28,425 bases of DNA from Gaiella sp051003695. Lineage in GTDB: Bacteria > Actinomycetota > Thermoleophilia > Gaiellales > Gaiellaceae. Position numbers and translations under genes: made by a program. Under the pieces are notes generated by a model that worked only from the letters and a program-made list of their open reading frames with translations, made no database searches and had not been told where the DNA came from. This document shows, one piece after another, positions 6,081 to 13,761 of this stretch (its first letter is position 1; every line of letters begins with the position of its first letter). The stretch spans positions 1 through 28,425 of the forward strand of contig JBPCLB010000054.1 in the NCBI GenBank assembly GCA_051003695.1, given 5' to 3'.

Positions 6081-6200
6081 CAGCGTGAGGGAACCCATGT
6101 TCCCCCACGAGCTCCTCCTCCACGAATCACGGCTTCGACACGACGAAAACCTTCGCGGAGAGCGCGGTCCACGCTGCGGCCACAACACCCCCCTCGAGAC

Positions 6201-6224
6201 CGGCTGCGATCGCTCGCAAACGCC
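6201..6224 (-). terminator. Hairpin just after the eno stop codon
   Basis: Directly after the eno TGA the minus strand reads CGGC, a short bulge, then TGCGA-GCGA-TCGCA and GCCG. This is a 5-bp stem with a GNRA-type tetraloop extended by 4 outer base pairs. No T-tract follows, so termination is uncertain; it may be only a 3'-end stabiliser. Confidence 0.35.
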
Positions 6225-6226
6225 GC

Positions 6227-7504
6227 TCAACGCGCCGCGCGCGGAAACGCCGACCAGCCCGGGAACACCGCCTCGTCGCCCAGCTCCTCCTCGATCCGCA
6301 GGAGCTGGTTGTACTTCGCGACGCGGTCGGAGCGGGCGGGAGCGCCCGTCTTGATCTGACCGGCGTTGACGGCGACCGCGAGGTCGGCGATCGTCGCGTC
6401 CTCCGTCTCACCGGAACGGTGCGAGACGATTGCCGCGTACCCGCTGCGATGCGCGAGTGCGATCGCGTCGAGCGTCTCCGTGAGCGAGCCGATCTGGTTG
6501 ACCTTGACGAGGATCGCGTTGCCGACACGCTCCTCGATGCCCCGGCGGAGGAAGTCGACGTTTGTGACGAAGAGGTCGTCGCCGACCAGCTGGATACGGG
6601 CGCCGAGGCGGTCGGTGAGCGTCTGCCAGCCGGCCCAGTCGCTCTCTCCCAGTCCGTCCTCGATCGAGACGATCGGATACCGGTCGCAGAGGTCGGCCCA
6701 GAGGTCGATCATTCCGGCCGTGTCGAGCGTACCTCCCTGCCGCTCGAGGCGATACGCGCCGTCGTGATGCAATTCGCTCGTCGCCGGGTCGAGCGCGAGC
6801 GCGACCTTGTCGCGATGGCCGGCACGCTCGGCTGCCTCGAGGATCACGTCGCAGGCCTCGTACGCAGACCCGAAGTCGGGTGCGAACCCGCCCTCGTCTC
6901 CCACGGTGGTCGCGAAGCCCTTCTCTGTCAGCAGACGCTTGAGGTGATGGTAGGTCTCGGCGCCGATTCGAAGCGCCTCCGAGAAGGACGAGGCACCGGC
7001 TGGGACGAGCATGAACTCCTGGAAGTCGAGCGCGTTCCGCGCGTGCGCGCCCCCGTTCACGACGTTCAGGAGCGGCACCGGGAGCACGTGGGCGTTGACG
7101 CCGCCGAGCCACCGGTAGAGCGGGATACCCGCATCGGCCGCGCCGGCCTTTGCCGCCGCGAGCGAGGCGCCGAGAATCGCGTTGGCCCCCAGCCGCGACT
7201 TGTTCGGCGTCCCGTCGAGGTCGACGAGCGCCCGGTCGAGCTCGCGCTGCGCCCCCACGTCGAGCCCGGTCAGGATCTCCGCGATCTCGCCGTTCACGTG
7301 CTCGACGGCGCGCAGCACGCCCTTTCCGAGCCACCCGGTCTCGTCGTCGCGAAGCTCGACCGCCTCGTGCTCGCCGGTCGAGGCTCCCGAGGGCACCGCC
7401 GCGAGCCCGAAGGCGCCCGATGCGAGCCCGATCTCGACCTCGACGGTCGGATTCCCGCGCGAGTCGAGCACCTGCCGGCCGTGAACGTGCACGATCTCGC
7501 TCAA
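6227..7504 (-). CDS. eno: Enolase (phosphopyruvate hydratase)
   Basis: The 425-residue protein interconverts 2-phosphoglycerate and phosphoenolpyruvate. Visible motifs are GRQVLDSRGNPTVEVE at the N-terminus, VGDEGGFAPDF, and VSIEDGLGESDW with a metal-binding Glu-Asp pair. QLVGDDLFVTN, ILVKVNQIGSLTETL with the catalytic Lys, and the phosphate-contacting SHRSGETED follow. The C-terminus NQLLRIEEELGDEAVFPGW is typical; this is the segment duplicated twice downstream. The start is the TTG at 7502-7504: it gives the usual MSEIV-type N-terminus and lies 7 nt from a GGGAGA Shine-Dalgarno. Longer in-frame extensions to 7621 run into the mazG end and look non-coding. A palindrome embraces the Shine-Dalgarno, and an AACACG-17-TAGTGT promoter candidate lies just beyond it. 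Confidence 0.97.
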   Translation of the reverse strand: MSEIVHVHGRQVLDSRGNPTVEVEIGLASGAFGLAAVPSGASTGEHEAVELRDDETGWLGKGVLRAVEHVNGEIAEILTGLDVGAQRELDRALVDLDGTPNKSRLGANAILGASLAAAKAGAADAGIPLYRWLGGVNAHVLPVPLLNVVNGGAHARNALDFQEFMLVPAGASSFSEALRIGAETYHHLKRLLTEKGFATTVGDEGGFAPDFGSAYEACDVILEAAERAGHRDKVALALDPATSELHHDGAYRLERQGGTLDTAGMIDLWADLCDRYPIVSIEDGLGESDWAGWQTLTDRLGARIQLVGDDLFVTNVDFLRRGIEERVGNAILVKVNQIGSLTETLDAIALAHRSGYAAIVSHRSGETEDATIADLAVAVNAGQIKTGAPARSDRVAKYNQLLRIEEELGDEAVFPGWSAFPRAAR

Positions 7505-7507
7505 GGT

Positions 7508-7534
7508 GTTGTCTCCCGCATCGCGGGAGAGAAC
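7508..7534. promoter_or_regulatory. eno: Palindrome covering the eno ribosome-binding site / start of transcription
   Basis: Arms TCTCCCGC (7512-7519) and GCGGGAGA (7523-7530) are perfect reverse complements around a 3-nt centre, with three more outer pairs after one mismatch. On the minus strand the 3' arm contains the GGGAGA that serves as Shine-Dalgarno for the TTG start. If transcription begins at the candidate promoter, the palindrome straddles +1. It may therefore be an operator, or a hairpin that hides the ribosome-binding site. Confidence 0.6.
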
Positions 7535-7561
7535 ACTAGACGCCAGCGTCCGTGACGTGTT
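7533..7561 (-). promoter_or_regulatory. eno: Candidate eno promoter
   Basis: Minus-strand AACACG (7556-7561) and TAGTGT (7533-7538) are separated by exactly 17 bp. The same AACACG-17-TAGTAT arrangement precedes rplY at 14463-14491, which supports both as a shared promoter type. The -35 is far from the TTGACA consensus. Confidence 0.4.
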
Positions 7562-7572
7562 CCTGCGCTTCT

Positions 7573-8382
7573 CTAGGGTGCTCGTCGCGCAGCGAGAAGC
7601 ACTTTTGCTGCGGCGTACCAATGCTCCTGCCGCCCGAGGGCGAGCTCGGACCAGGCCTCGCCGCCCGCCGCCGCGAGCTGCTCGGCGAGCTCGACCCGCC
7701 CGACGAAACGAGCGGTCGTCGCGCGAAGCGCGAGCTCGGGATCGACGTTCAGCATCCGCGCCGCATTGACCACGGTGAAGAGGAGATCCCCCAGCTCGGC
7801 GAAGACGGCAGGATCCGGAGGGCGCTCGGGCTCGGGCGGCCCGGCACGCGCGACCTCGGCGGTGAGCTCGCCGAGCTCCTCGTCGAGCTTCGCGAGTGGC
7901 CCCTCCACGCTCGGCCAGTCGAAGCCGACCGTCGCAGCGCGTCGCTGCGCCTTGCGCGCATGGAGCAGAGCGGGAAGGCTCGCCGGGAGATCGTGGAAGA
8001 CGCCGCTGCGACCCTCCTGCTCGGTCTTGATCGCCTCCCAGCGCTCGCGAACCCGACCCGCGGTTGCGGCTTCGGCGTCGCCGAAGACGTGTGGATGCCG
8101 CCGGACGAGCTTCGCGTGCACCACCTCGGCGATCTGCTGGAGACCCCCCGCGCCCTCCTCCTCGAGCAGGAGCGCGAGGAAAAACGTCTGGAAGAGGAGA
8201 TCGCCGAGCTCGTCGAGCAGCTTGGCTCGATCACCGGAGAGCGCAGCATCGGCGACCTCATAGGCCTCCTCGATCGTGTGCGGGACGATCGTCGCAGCGG
8301 TCTGCTCACGATCCCAGGGACATTCGGCGCGCAAGCGCCGCGTCAAGTCTCCGAGCTCGTGAAGTGCCCGCCCGGCACTCAC
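7573..8382 (-). CDS. mazG: Nucleoside triphosphate pyrophosphohydrolase MazG
   Basis: The 269-residue protein has two tandem MazG helical domains. The first contains RLRAECPWDREQT, then IEEAYEVADA and LLDELGDLLFQ, which supply the EExxE/ExxD metal-binding residues. The second repeats the pattern with VGFDWPSVEGPL, LDEELGELTAEV and FAELGDLLFTVVN, ending in RFVGRVELAE. MazG hydrolyses NTPs and dNTPs to monophosphate and pyrophosphate and is linked to housecleaning of the nucleotide pool and stress. Length is typical of the two-domain form. The start is the GTG at 8380-8382. A short upstream reading frame ends at 8379 with a GTGA overlap, so start selection may be helped by coupling. eno follows after 68 bp. 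Confidence 0.93.
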   Translation of the reverse strand: MSAGRALHELGDLTRRLRAECPWDREQTAATIVPHTIEEAYEVADAALSGDRAKLLDELGDLLFQTFFLALLLEEEGAGGLQQIAEVVHAKLVRRHPHVFGDAEAATAGRVRERWEAIKTEQEGRSGVFHDLPASLPALLHARKAQRRAATVGFDWPSVEGPLAKLDEELGELTAEVARAGPPEPERPPDPAVFAELGDLLFTVVNAARMLNVDPELALRATTARFVGRVELAEQLAAAGGEAWSELALGRQEHWYAAAKVLLAARRAP

Positions 8383-8467
8383 CAGCGCCGGCGGGTCAGT
8401 GGCAGCACGGCCGCGTCGAGCATCGGCTCCGGGCTTTCAGGCGGGGTCAACGGCAACGCGACGGAGC

Positions 8468-9496
8468 TCAGCCGTCTCCGTTTGTCTCCGTGTCGGCCGT
8501 CGTCTCGGACGTGGCCGGTGGCGCGAAACCGGTCGCGTACTCGACCTTGTCCTCGTACCGTTTGCGCGCGTCCTCGGCCCATTTGGTCACCAGCTTGTCC
8601 TTCTTCTCCTGCAGAAGCTGCGTTCTGATCTGCTTCGAGACGTCCTCGAGCGGGGTCGTCGAGCCCTGCTTGACCGCCCCGAGCGCCTGGATCACGTGGA
8701 ACCCGAACTCGGTCTTCACCGGCTTCGAGAGCTCGTTCTCTCCAAGGGAGAACGAGACTTTGTCGAACGGAGCGACCGTTTGGCCCCTGGAGATCCGCAG
8801 CTTGCCACCACTGTTCTTCGAGCCTGGATCGAGCGATCGCTGCTTCGCCAGCGCGGCGAAGCTCGCCCCTCCGGTGAGCTTCCTGTAGACATCGTCGGCT
8901 TCGGCTTTCGTCTTCACGAGGATGTGTCGCACCTCGCGCGACTCCGTCACGCTGTACTGGCTCTTGTTGGCGGCGTAGTACTTGGCGACATCGGCGTCGG
9001 TCACCTTGACGTCTGCCGTCACCTTCTCGGCGATACCCTCGGACAGGAGCTGCGACTCGATGTCGAGTCGGAACGCCGCAGGGGTGTAGCCCTGTTGCTT
9101 CAGCTGCGTCTCGAGCGTCTTCTGGTTGCCACCGAAGTATTGCTGTCTGACCTCGACGATCCGATCCTCGACCTGCTTGTCCGTTACCTCGACTCCGAGC
9201 TCCTCAGCCTCCCGCTGGTACTCCTCGCGCTGGACGAGGAACGCGACTCCCTGCGACTGCAGTGACTGGAACTCGGCCGTTCCCGCCTTTGGGAACTCGC
9301 GCTTCTGCGCCTTGTACGACGCCCGCGCCCGGCCGATCAGCGCATCGAGCTCGGTCTTCGTGATCGGCGTTCCGTCGACCACGGCGACGGCGTCCGCCGG
9401 TACGTCGTCCGAGCCACCACCGCCACAGCCGGCCGCGAGAGCGACGAGGACGACGAGCGAGGCAGCGAGGGCGGAGACAGGGCGCGCGTTCTTCAT
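8468..9496 (-). CDS. Lipoprotein foldase, SurA/PrsA-like parvulin peptidyl-prolyl isomerase
   Basis: The 342-residue protein begins with a lipoprotein signal peptide: a hydrophobic core (about 8-22) and the lipobox LAAGC with Cys24, followed by a flexible GGGGSDD stretch. An N-terminal SurA-like helical domain runs from about 30 to 185, with DGTPITKTELDALI at its start. A PPIC rotamase domain follows (REVRHILVKTKAEAD ... FGFHVIQAL), then a charged C-terminal helix and a Thr/Glu-rich tail. Such proteins help exported proteins fold outside the membrane. The ATG at 9494-9496 is preceded by GAGGT at a 7-nt spacing. It lies downstream of mfd on the same strand with a 106-bp gap, and upstream of mazG. 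Whether it is catalytically active as an isomerase cannot be told from sequence alone. Confidence 0.9.
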   Translation of the reverse strand: MKNARPVSALAASLVVLVALAAGCGGGGSDDVPADAVAVVDGTPITKTELDALIGRARASYKAQKREFPKAGTAEFQSLQSQGVAFLVQREEYQREAEELGVEVTDKQVEDRIVEVRQQYFGGNQKTLETQLKQQGYTPAAFRLDIESQLLSEGIAEKVTADVKVTDADVAKYYAANKSQYSVTESREVRHILVKTKAEADDVYRKLTGGASFAALAKQRSLDPGSKNSGGKLRISRGQTVAPFDKVSFSLGENELSKPVKTEFGFHVIQALGAVKQGSTTPLEDVSKQIRTQLLQEKKDKLVTKWAEDARKRYEDKVEYATGFAPPATSETTADTETNGDG

Positions 9497-9602
9497 CGAG
9501 ACGACCTCATGTTCTAGACGACGGGCGATTACGGCAGCGTTACGAGATGTTCGGAGATTCGTTCGGAGGCGGGCGTGCGGTTCAGCCACGCGACACGCGC
9601 CG

Positions 9603-12600
9603 CTAGGCGGCCCGCCGAGCGTCCAGAATAGCATCGGCCAGCGCGAGCGCTCCCTCCAGGCCATCGGTTCGGAGCGCAACCTCGCGTCGGGCGGACGTAT
9701 AGACGGCGGTCTCCGAGAGGGCTCTGAGCGCCCGTAGCTCTGCCGAGCCGAGGGAGACCGGTCCGACCGTCGCTCTCCCACCTCGCAGGACGAGGAACTC
9801 GGCCCCGATCCGGGCGAGCCGCTGCTTCGCCTCCTGGATCTGGAAGAGGCTCTCGACCGGCTCCGGCACCGGGCCGTACCGGTCTTCGGTGGCCGCGTGG
9901 AGCTCGTGGAGCTCGTCCTCGTCCTCCGCAAGGGCGATCCGACGGTGAAGGTCGATCTTCAGCGACTCCGATTGGATGTACGACGCCGGAACGTATGCGT
10001 CGACACGAGCGTCGACACGCACGGGACGGGCGATCACTCGAGCCTGGCCCGAAAGCTCTGCGACGGCCTCGTTGAGCATCTCCACGTAGAGCTCGAATCC
10101 GAGCGCTGCGACGTGGCCCGACTGCTCGGCGCCGAGCAGGTCACCGGCGCCCCGGATCTCCAGGTCACGCATCGCGATCTGGAACCCGGCCCCCAGCTCG
10201 GTGTGATCGGCGAGGGTTGCCAGCCGTGTGCGCGCCTCCGGCGTCAGCTCGGAAGCGTCCGGATAGAAGAGGTAGGCGTGCGCGGTCACGTCCGAGCGGC
10301 CCACGCGCCCGCGGATCTGGTAGAGCTGCGCCAGCCCGAGCGTGTCGGCCCGCTCGACGATCAGCGTGTTTGCCTGGGGAATGTCGATCCCCGACTCGAT
10401 GATCGTCGTCGAGACGAGTACGTCGGCATCGCCCGCGAGAAATGCATGCATCCGCTCCTCGAGCTCACGCTCGGACATCTGGCCGTGAGCGACGAGCAGG
10501 CGAAGCCCTGGACAGAGCTGCTGCAGGGCCTCGGCACGCTCGTCGATCGTCTCGACGCGGTTGTGGAGGTAGAACGACTGTCCATCTCGCGCGCGCTCCC
10601 GCTCGAGCGCGGCGCGGATCACCTCGTCGTCGAGCTCGCCGACCGTCGTGCGGATCGGCCGGCGTCCTTCCGGTGGCGTCTCGATCACCGAGATGTCCCG
10701 CAACCCCGAGAGCGACATGTGCAGCGTGCGCGGGATCGGGGTCGCCGAGAGCGAGAGTACGTCGACCTCGAGCCGGAGGGAGCGGAGGAGCTCCTTCTGC
10801 TGGACGCCGAAGCGTTGCTCTTCGTCGACGATCACCAGGCCGAGCTCCTTGGGCACGACGTCGCGCGAGAGCACGCGGTGGGTGCCGACGAGCACCTCGA
10901 CTCTTCCCTCGGAAAAATCTCGAAGAGATTTCTTGATCTCGCTCTGCGAGCGGAAGCGGGAGACCATCTCGACTCGGATCGGGAAATCGCGATACCGCTG
11001 TTTGAAGGTGTTCCAGTGCTGCTCGGCGAGGATCGTGGTCGGGCAGAGCACCAGCACCTGCCTGCCGTTGACGGCTACGGCGAACGCGGCCCGCACCGCC
11101 ACCTCGGTCTTCCCGAAGCCGACGTCGCCGCAGACCAGCCTGTCCATCGGGCGAGGTGACTCGAGGTCGTCCTCGACCGCCTCGATCGCGCGCCGTTGAT
11201 CGTCGGTCTCACGATAGGGAAACGACGCTGCGAGCCGCTCGAGCCAGTCGCTCGTGAGGTCGTAGGGTGTCCCGCTCGCCCGTTGCCGCTGGGCGTAGAG
11301 CTGGATCAGCTCCCCGGCGAGCTCGCGGACGGAGGCGCGCGCTCGCGCCTTGAGGTTCTGCCACGCTTTGCCGCCGAGCTTCGACAGCGCAGGTGACTTC
11401 GCGTCGGCCCCGATATACCGAGACAGCTTTCCGAGCTGCTCGTGCGGCACGTAGAGCCTGTCCTCCCCCTTGAAGGCGAGATGCAGGTAGTCACGGGTCA
11501 CGCTCGCGACCGCTTTCGTCTCGAACCCGATCAGCTTCCCGACCCCGTGATCCTCGTGGACGACGTAATCGCCCACGCGGAGGTCGGCGAAGCTCGCGAG
11601 CGCGCGTCCGAGCTTCGCACCCGCGCGAGGCGCCCGCTTGCGGAAGACGTTCGTGTCGGGCAGGAGCACGAGCCCGAGCTCACGCCAGACGAAGCCACGG
11701 CGCGCCGGCGAGACTGCGAAGCGGAGCGCGGCCTCGGCGGGTAGCGAATCACCGGGCTCCAGCAGCTCGGTCTCGACCCGACGGAGCAGCGCGCGCTGCC
11801 GCTGGGCCTCCCCCCGATGCGCGAACGAGACGACGACCCGATGACCCGCCCGAACGAAGCCGCCCAGCTCGTTCTCCGCCTCCGAGAGCCCCCGGGCCGC
11901 GATCGCCGGGCGCTGCGCCTCGAAGGCGTGTGCCTGCCCGCGGGGGAACGCATCGAGCTCGGCAGCGTCCTCGAATGCCAGCGCGCCGAGGCCTTCCTCC
12001 TCACGTACGGCGCGAACGTCGTCGGGCTGCCAGACGATGTCGGGCTGACGCCCGATCGGCGCGACGAGGTCATCGAGAGGGAGCGACCGCGTCAGGGTCT
12101 CGTCGTCGCGCAGGGCGGGCTCGACCAGGCCGGCGCGGCGCTCGGTCGCTGGGCGGACGATTGCCTCGGCGACGGGATGGAGTGCGCGCTGGGTGAACGG
12201 CGAGAACGCACGGATCTGCTCGATCTCGTCCCCGTACAGCTCGACCCGGAGTGGCTCTCGACCCGTTGTCGGAAAGACGTCGACAATCCCTCCCCGCACG
12301 GCAAACTGACCACGCTCCTCGACGCGATCGACCCTCTCGTATCCGGAGAGCGCAAGCGCCGCGGCAAGAGCATCGAGGCCTGGCTCGAGGCCGGTGCGCA
12401 GCGAGACGGACTCGGGTCTCGCACCGATCGGCGCTAACCCCTCGGAGAGCGCGATCGCCGACGCGCAGATCAGACCTCCTCTCGCGAGTACCTCGAGCGC
12501 ACGGAAGCGCTCCCCAACGAGGTGCGGAGCGGGCTCGAGCCCCGAGTCGAGAGAGACGCCTCGACTCGGAAGCAAGGCGACGCTGTCACCCCCGAGGAAC

Positions 12601-12836
12601 CACGAAATCGCGTCCGCGATGTCCCTCGCGTCTGCGTCCTCGGGAACGAGCACGAGTAACGGGCGGGCGAGCTCCTCGTGAAGCGCTGCGAGGACGAGCG
12701 GCAGCACCGGCTCGGACACGCGAGCCCGCGCAGGAAAGGCGCGGGTGAAGGCCTGGAAGCGGTCGTGCCGCCGCAACTCCTCGACGAAGCCCGTCAGGGC
12801 GAGGCCGGATCGGGTTGTCGGAACGGTGAGGTCCAT
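9603..12836 (-). CDS. mfd: Transcription-repair coupling factor Mfd
   Basis: The 1077-residue protein rescues or removes RNA polymerase stalled at DNA lesions and recruits UvrA. The N-terminal UvrB-like region carries VRGGIVDVFPTT. The RNA polymerase-interacting domain is at about 416-475 (RVGDYVVHEDHGVGKLIGFE). A RecG-like translocase follows with Walker A GDVGFGKTE (about 568-576), DEEQRFG (about 670), LSATPIPRTLHMSL, STTIIESGIDIPQAN and the IRGRVGRS arginine-finger motif (about 840). A TRCF C-terminal domain occupies roughly 930-1060. The start ATG at 12834-12836 was preferred. An ATG 33 bp upstream is in frame, but it overlaps a TACGAT -10-like hexamer at 12868-12873 and would add a sequence unlike the family. 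Length is slightly below the usual 1150. Confidence 0.97.
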   Translation of the reverse strand: MDLTVPTTRSGLALTGFVEELRRHDRFQAFTRAFPARARVSEPVLPLVLAALHEELARPLLVLVPEDADARDIADAISWFLGGDSVALLPSRGVSLDSGLEPAPHLVGERFRALEVLARGGLICASAIALSEGLAPIGARPESVSLRTGLEPGLDALAAALALSGYERVDRVEERGQFAVRGGIVDVFPTTGREPLRVELYGDEIEQIRAFSPFTQRALHPVAEAIVRPATERRAGLVEPALRDDETLTRSLPLDDLVAPIGRQPDIVWQPDDVRAVREEEGLGALAFEDAAELDAFPRGQAHAFEAQRPAIAARGLSEAENELGGFVRAGHRVVVSFAHRGEAQRQRALLRRVETELLEPGDSLPAEAALRFAVSPARRGFVWRELGLVLLPDTNVFRKRAPRAGAKLGRALASFADLRVGDYVVHEDHGVGKLIGFETKAVASVTRDYLHLAFKGEDRLYVPHEQLGKLSRYIGADAKSPALSKLGGKAWQNLKARARASVRELAGELIQLYAQRQRASGTPYDLTSDWLERLAASFPYRETDDQRRAIEAVEDDLESPRPMDRLVCGDVGFGKTEVAVRAAFAVAVNGRQVLVLCPTTILAEQHWNTFKQRYRDFPIRVEMVSRFRSQSEIKKSLRDFSEGRVEVLVGTHRVLSRDVVPKELGLVIVDEEQRFGVQQKELLRSLRLEVDVLSLSATPIPRTLHMSLSGLRDISVIETPPEGRRPIRTTVGELDDEVIRAALERERARDGQSFYLHNRVETIDERAEALQQLCPGLRLLVAHGQMSERELEERMHAFLAGDADVLVSTTIIESGIDIPQANTLIVERADTLGLAQLYQIRGRVGRSDVTAHAYLFYPDASELTPEARTRLATLADHTELGAGFQIAMRDLEIRGAGDLLGAEQSGHVAALGFELYVEMLNEAVAELSGQARVIARPVRVDARVDAYVPASYIQSESLKIDLHRRIALAEDEDELHELHAATEDRYGPVPEPVESLFQIQEAKQRLARIGAEFLVLRGGRATVGPVSLGSAELRALRALSETAVYTSARREVALRTDGLEGALALADAILDARRAA

Positions 12837-13167
12837 GCACACGGCGGGAGCTGGGCCCCGGTACGCCATCGTACCGCGGCGCCCGCGCAGACCCGCAACG
12901 ACCCCCAAGGGCACCCCCGGTGCCCTGAGCGAACGATATCGGCGGGAACGTGACGAGACTGTGCCGACTCCGTGTCAACTCTGCGACGAGTCGGGCACAT
13001 CCGAGAGACGAAGGGTCTTGAGCGACGACCCGAGGTCGTCGCGTGCAGCTCACCCGCGCGCGACCGCCCCTGTCGGAACTGGGGTCACCGTTCCCTCGAC
13101 AGGTGTCGGCGTGTCGGGATCTCGACCAGCGGGCCGCCAGAGCCTTGTCGAAGGAAACCGGCGATCG
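12837..13167. other. 331-bp gene-free spacer between pth and mfd with three hairpins
   Basis: No plausible gene was found on either strand; open frames here are short and arginine-rich. Three inverted repeats are visible. At 12908-12926 the arms AGGGCACC/GGTGCCCT flank a 3-nt loop. At 13022-13042 the arms GCGACGACC/GGTCGTCGC flank a 3-nt loop. At 13069-13103 the arms CCTGTC/GACAGG enclose GGAAC/GTTCC. None has a T-tract. They could be 3' ends of the pth transcript, part of the mfd control region, or a small structured RNA. Confidence 0.45.
12868..12873 (-). promoter_or_regulatory. mfd: Candidate -10 of the mfd promoter inside a palindrome
   Basis: Minus-strand TACGAT lies about 31 nt before the chosen ATG, with TTGCGG 19 bp further upstream as a possible -35. 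It sits inside a 7-bp inverted repeat, CGGTACG/CGTACCG (12859-12876), that could be an operator. No clear Shine-Dalgarno was found in the short leader. Confidence 0.3.
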
Positions 13168-13761
13168 TCAGTTGAAACGGCGCTGCGTCTCGGCCAACCC
13201 CTCGAGCGCGAGGCACTCGGTCGCCTCGGCTGCGCGGGCGACGAGCGCCTCGACGTCGTCTTCGGGCTCGAACGGCGCGAGGACGTACTCCGCCACGTCT
13301 CTGCGGTCGCCCCGACCCGGACGGCCGACCCCGATCCGCAGGCGGAGGAAGTCCTGCGTACCGAGGCGCTGAGCGATCGAGCGGAGACCGTTGTGACCGG
13401 CGAGGCCCCCGCCTGCGCGCGCCTGGAGGCGAGCGACGTCGAGGTCGACGTCATCGTGGACGACGAGCACGGTCTCGGCGGTTGCCTTGAAGAACGCCGC
13501 GGCAGCCTGAACCGAGGCGCCCGACTCGTTCATGAAGGTCTCAGGTTTTAGCAGCGCCAGTCGCGCGTCTCCGGCTCGGATCTCGGCGATGCGGCCTCGA
13601 AATCTCGATCTGAACGAGCCGTCGTGCCGTCGCGCGAGCTCGTCGACCACCATCCAGCCCACGTTGTGGCGGTCGTGTGCATGCCGTCGCTCGGGATTGC
13701 CGAGACCGGCGACGAGGAGATCGAGCGTCGAGGCGTGCTCGCCCCGGCGCAGAAGCCGCAT
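13168..13761 (-). CDS. pth: Peptidyl-tRNA hydrolase
   Basis: The 197-residue enzyme releases tRNA from prematurely dropped peptidyl-tRNA. The family motifs are intact: LLVAGLGNPERRHAHDRHNVG with the catalytic His, KPETFMNESG with the binding Asn, and VVHDDVDLDVA with the catalytic Asp. GGGLAGHNGLRSI and LRIGVGRP follow. The ATG at 13759-13761 follows the rplY stop codon with no gap, so translation is surely coupled. The rplY-pth pairing is widely conserved. It is followed downstream by the hairpin-rich spacer and mfd. A short N-terminal extension of about 13 residues before the first strand is present; the Leu-rich strand at residue 14 is where most family members begin. Confidence 0.96.
   Translation of the reverse strand: MRLLRRGEHASTLDLLVAGLGNPERRHAHDRHNVGWMVVDELARRHDGSFRSRFRGRIAEIRAGDARLALLKPETFMNESGASVQAAAAFFKATAETVLVVHDDVDLDVARLQARAGGGLAGHNGLRSIAQRLGTQDFLRLRIGVGRPGRGDRRDVAEYVLAPFEPEDDVEALVARAAEATECLALEGLAETQRRFN

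Larger units (their letters stand above)
5973..6133 (-). repeat. Direct repeat unit 2 (GTGATTCGT block, eno tail, hairpin)
   Basis: Same architecture as unit 3 (5788-5940): CCGTGATTCGTG at the start in minus orientation, a block ending CTCACGCTGAACC, the eno-tail copy and the closing hairpin. The shared flanks outside the eno-derived part show that the whole unit, not only the tail of eno, was duplicated. Confidence 0.6.

Noticed and set aside
5731..6123. 130-codon minus-strand open frame through the eno-pyk spacer
   Set aside because: It crosses different repeat parts in inconsistent frames and contains the decayed eno-tail copy; codon-position mismatch pattern shows no protein selection.
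5661..6226. CRISPR-like or integron-like array in the eno-pyk gap
   Set aside because: Only two diverged units, derived partly from eno, with no regular spacers, no Cas or integrase gene and no conserved att core.
12586..13053. Minus-strand open frame spanning the mfd start and the pth-mfd spacer
   Set aside because: It overlaps mfd in another frame, is rich in Arg and Pro and shows no recognisable motif.
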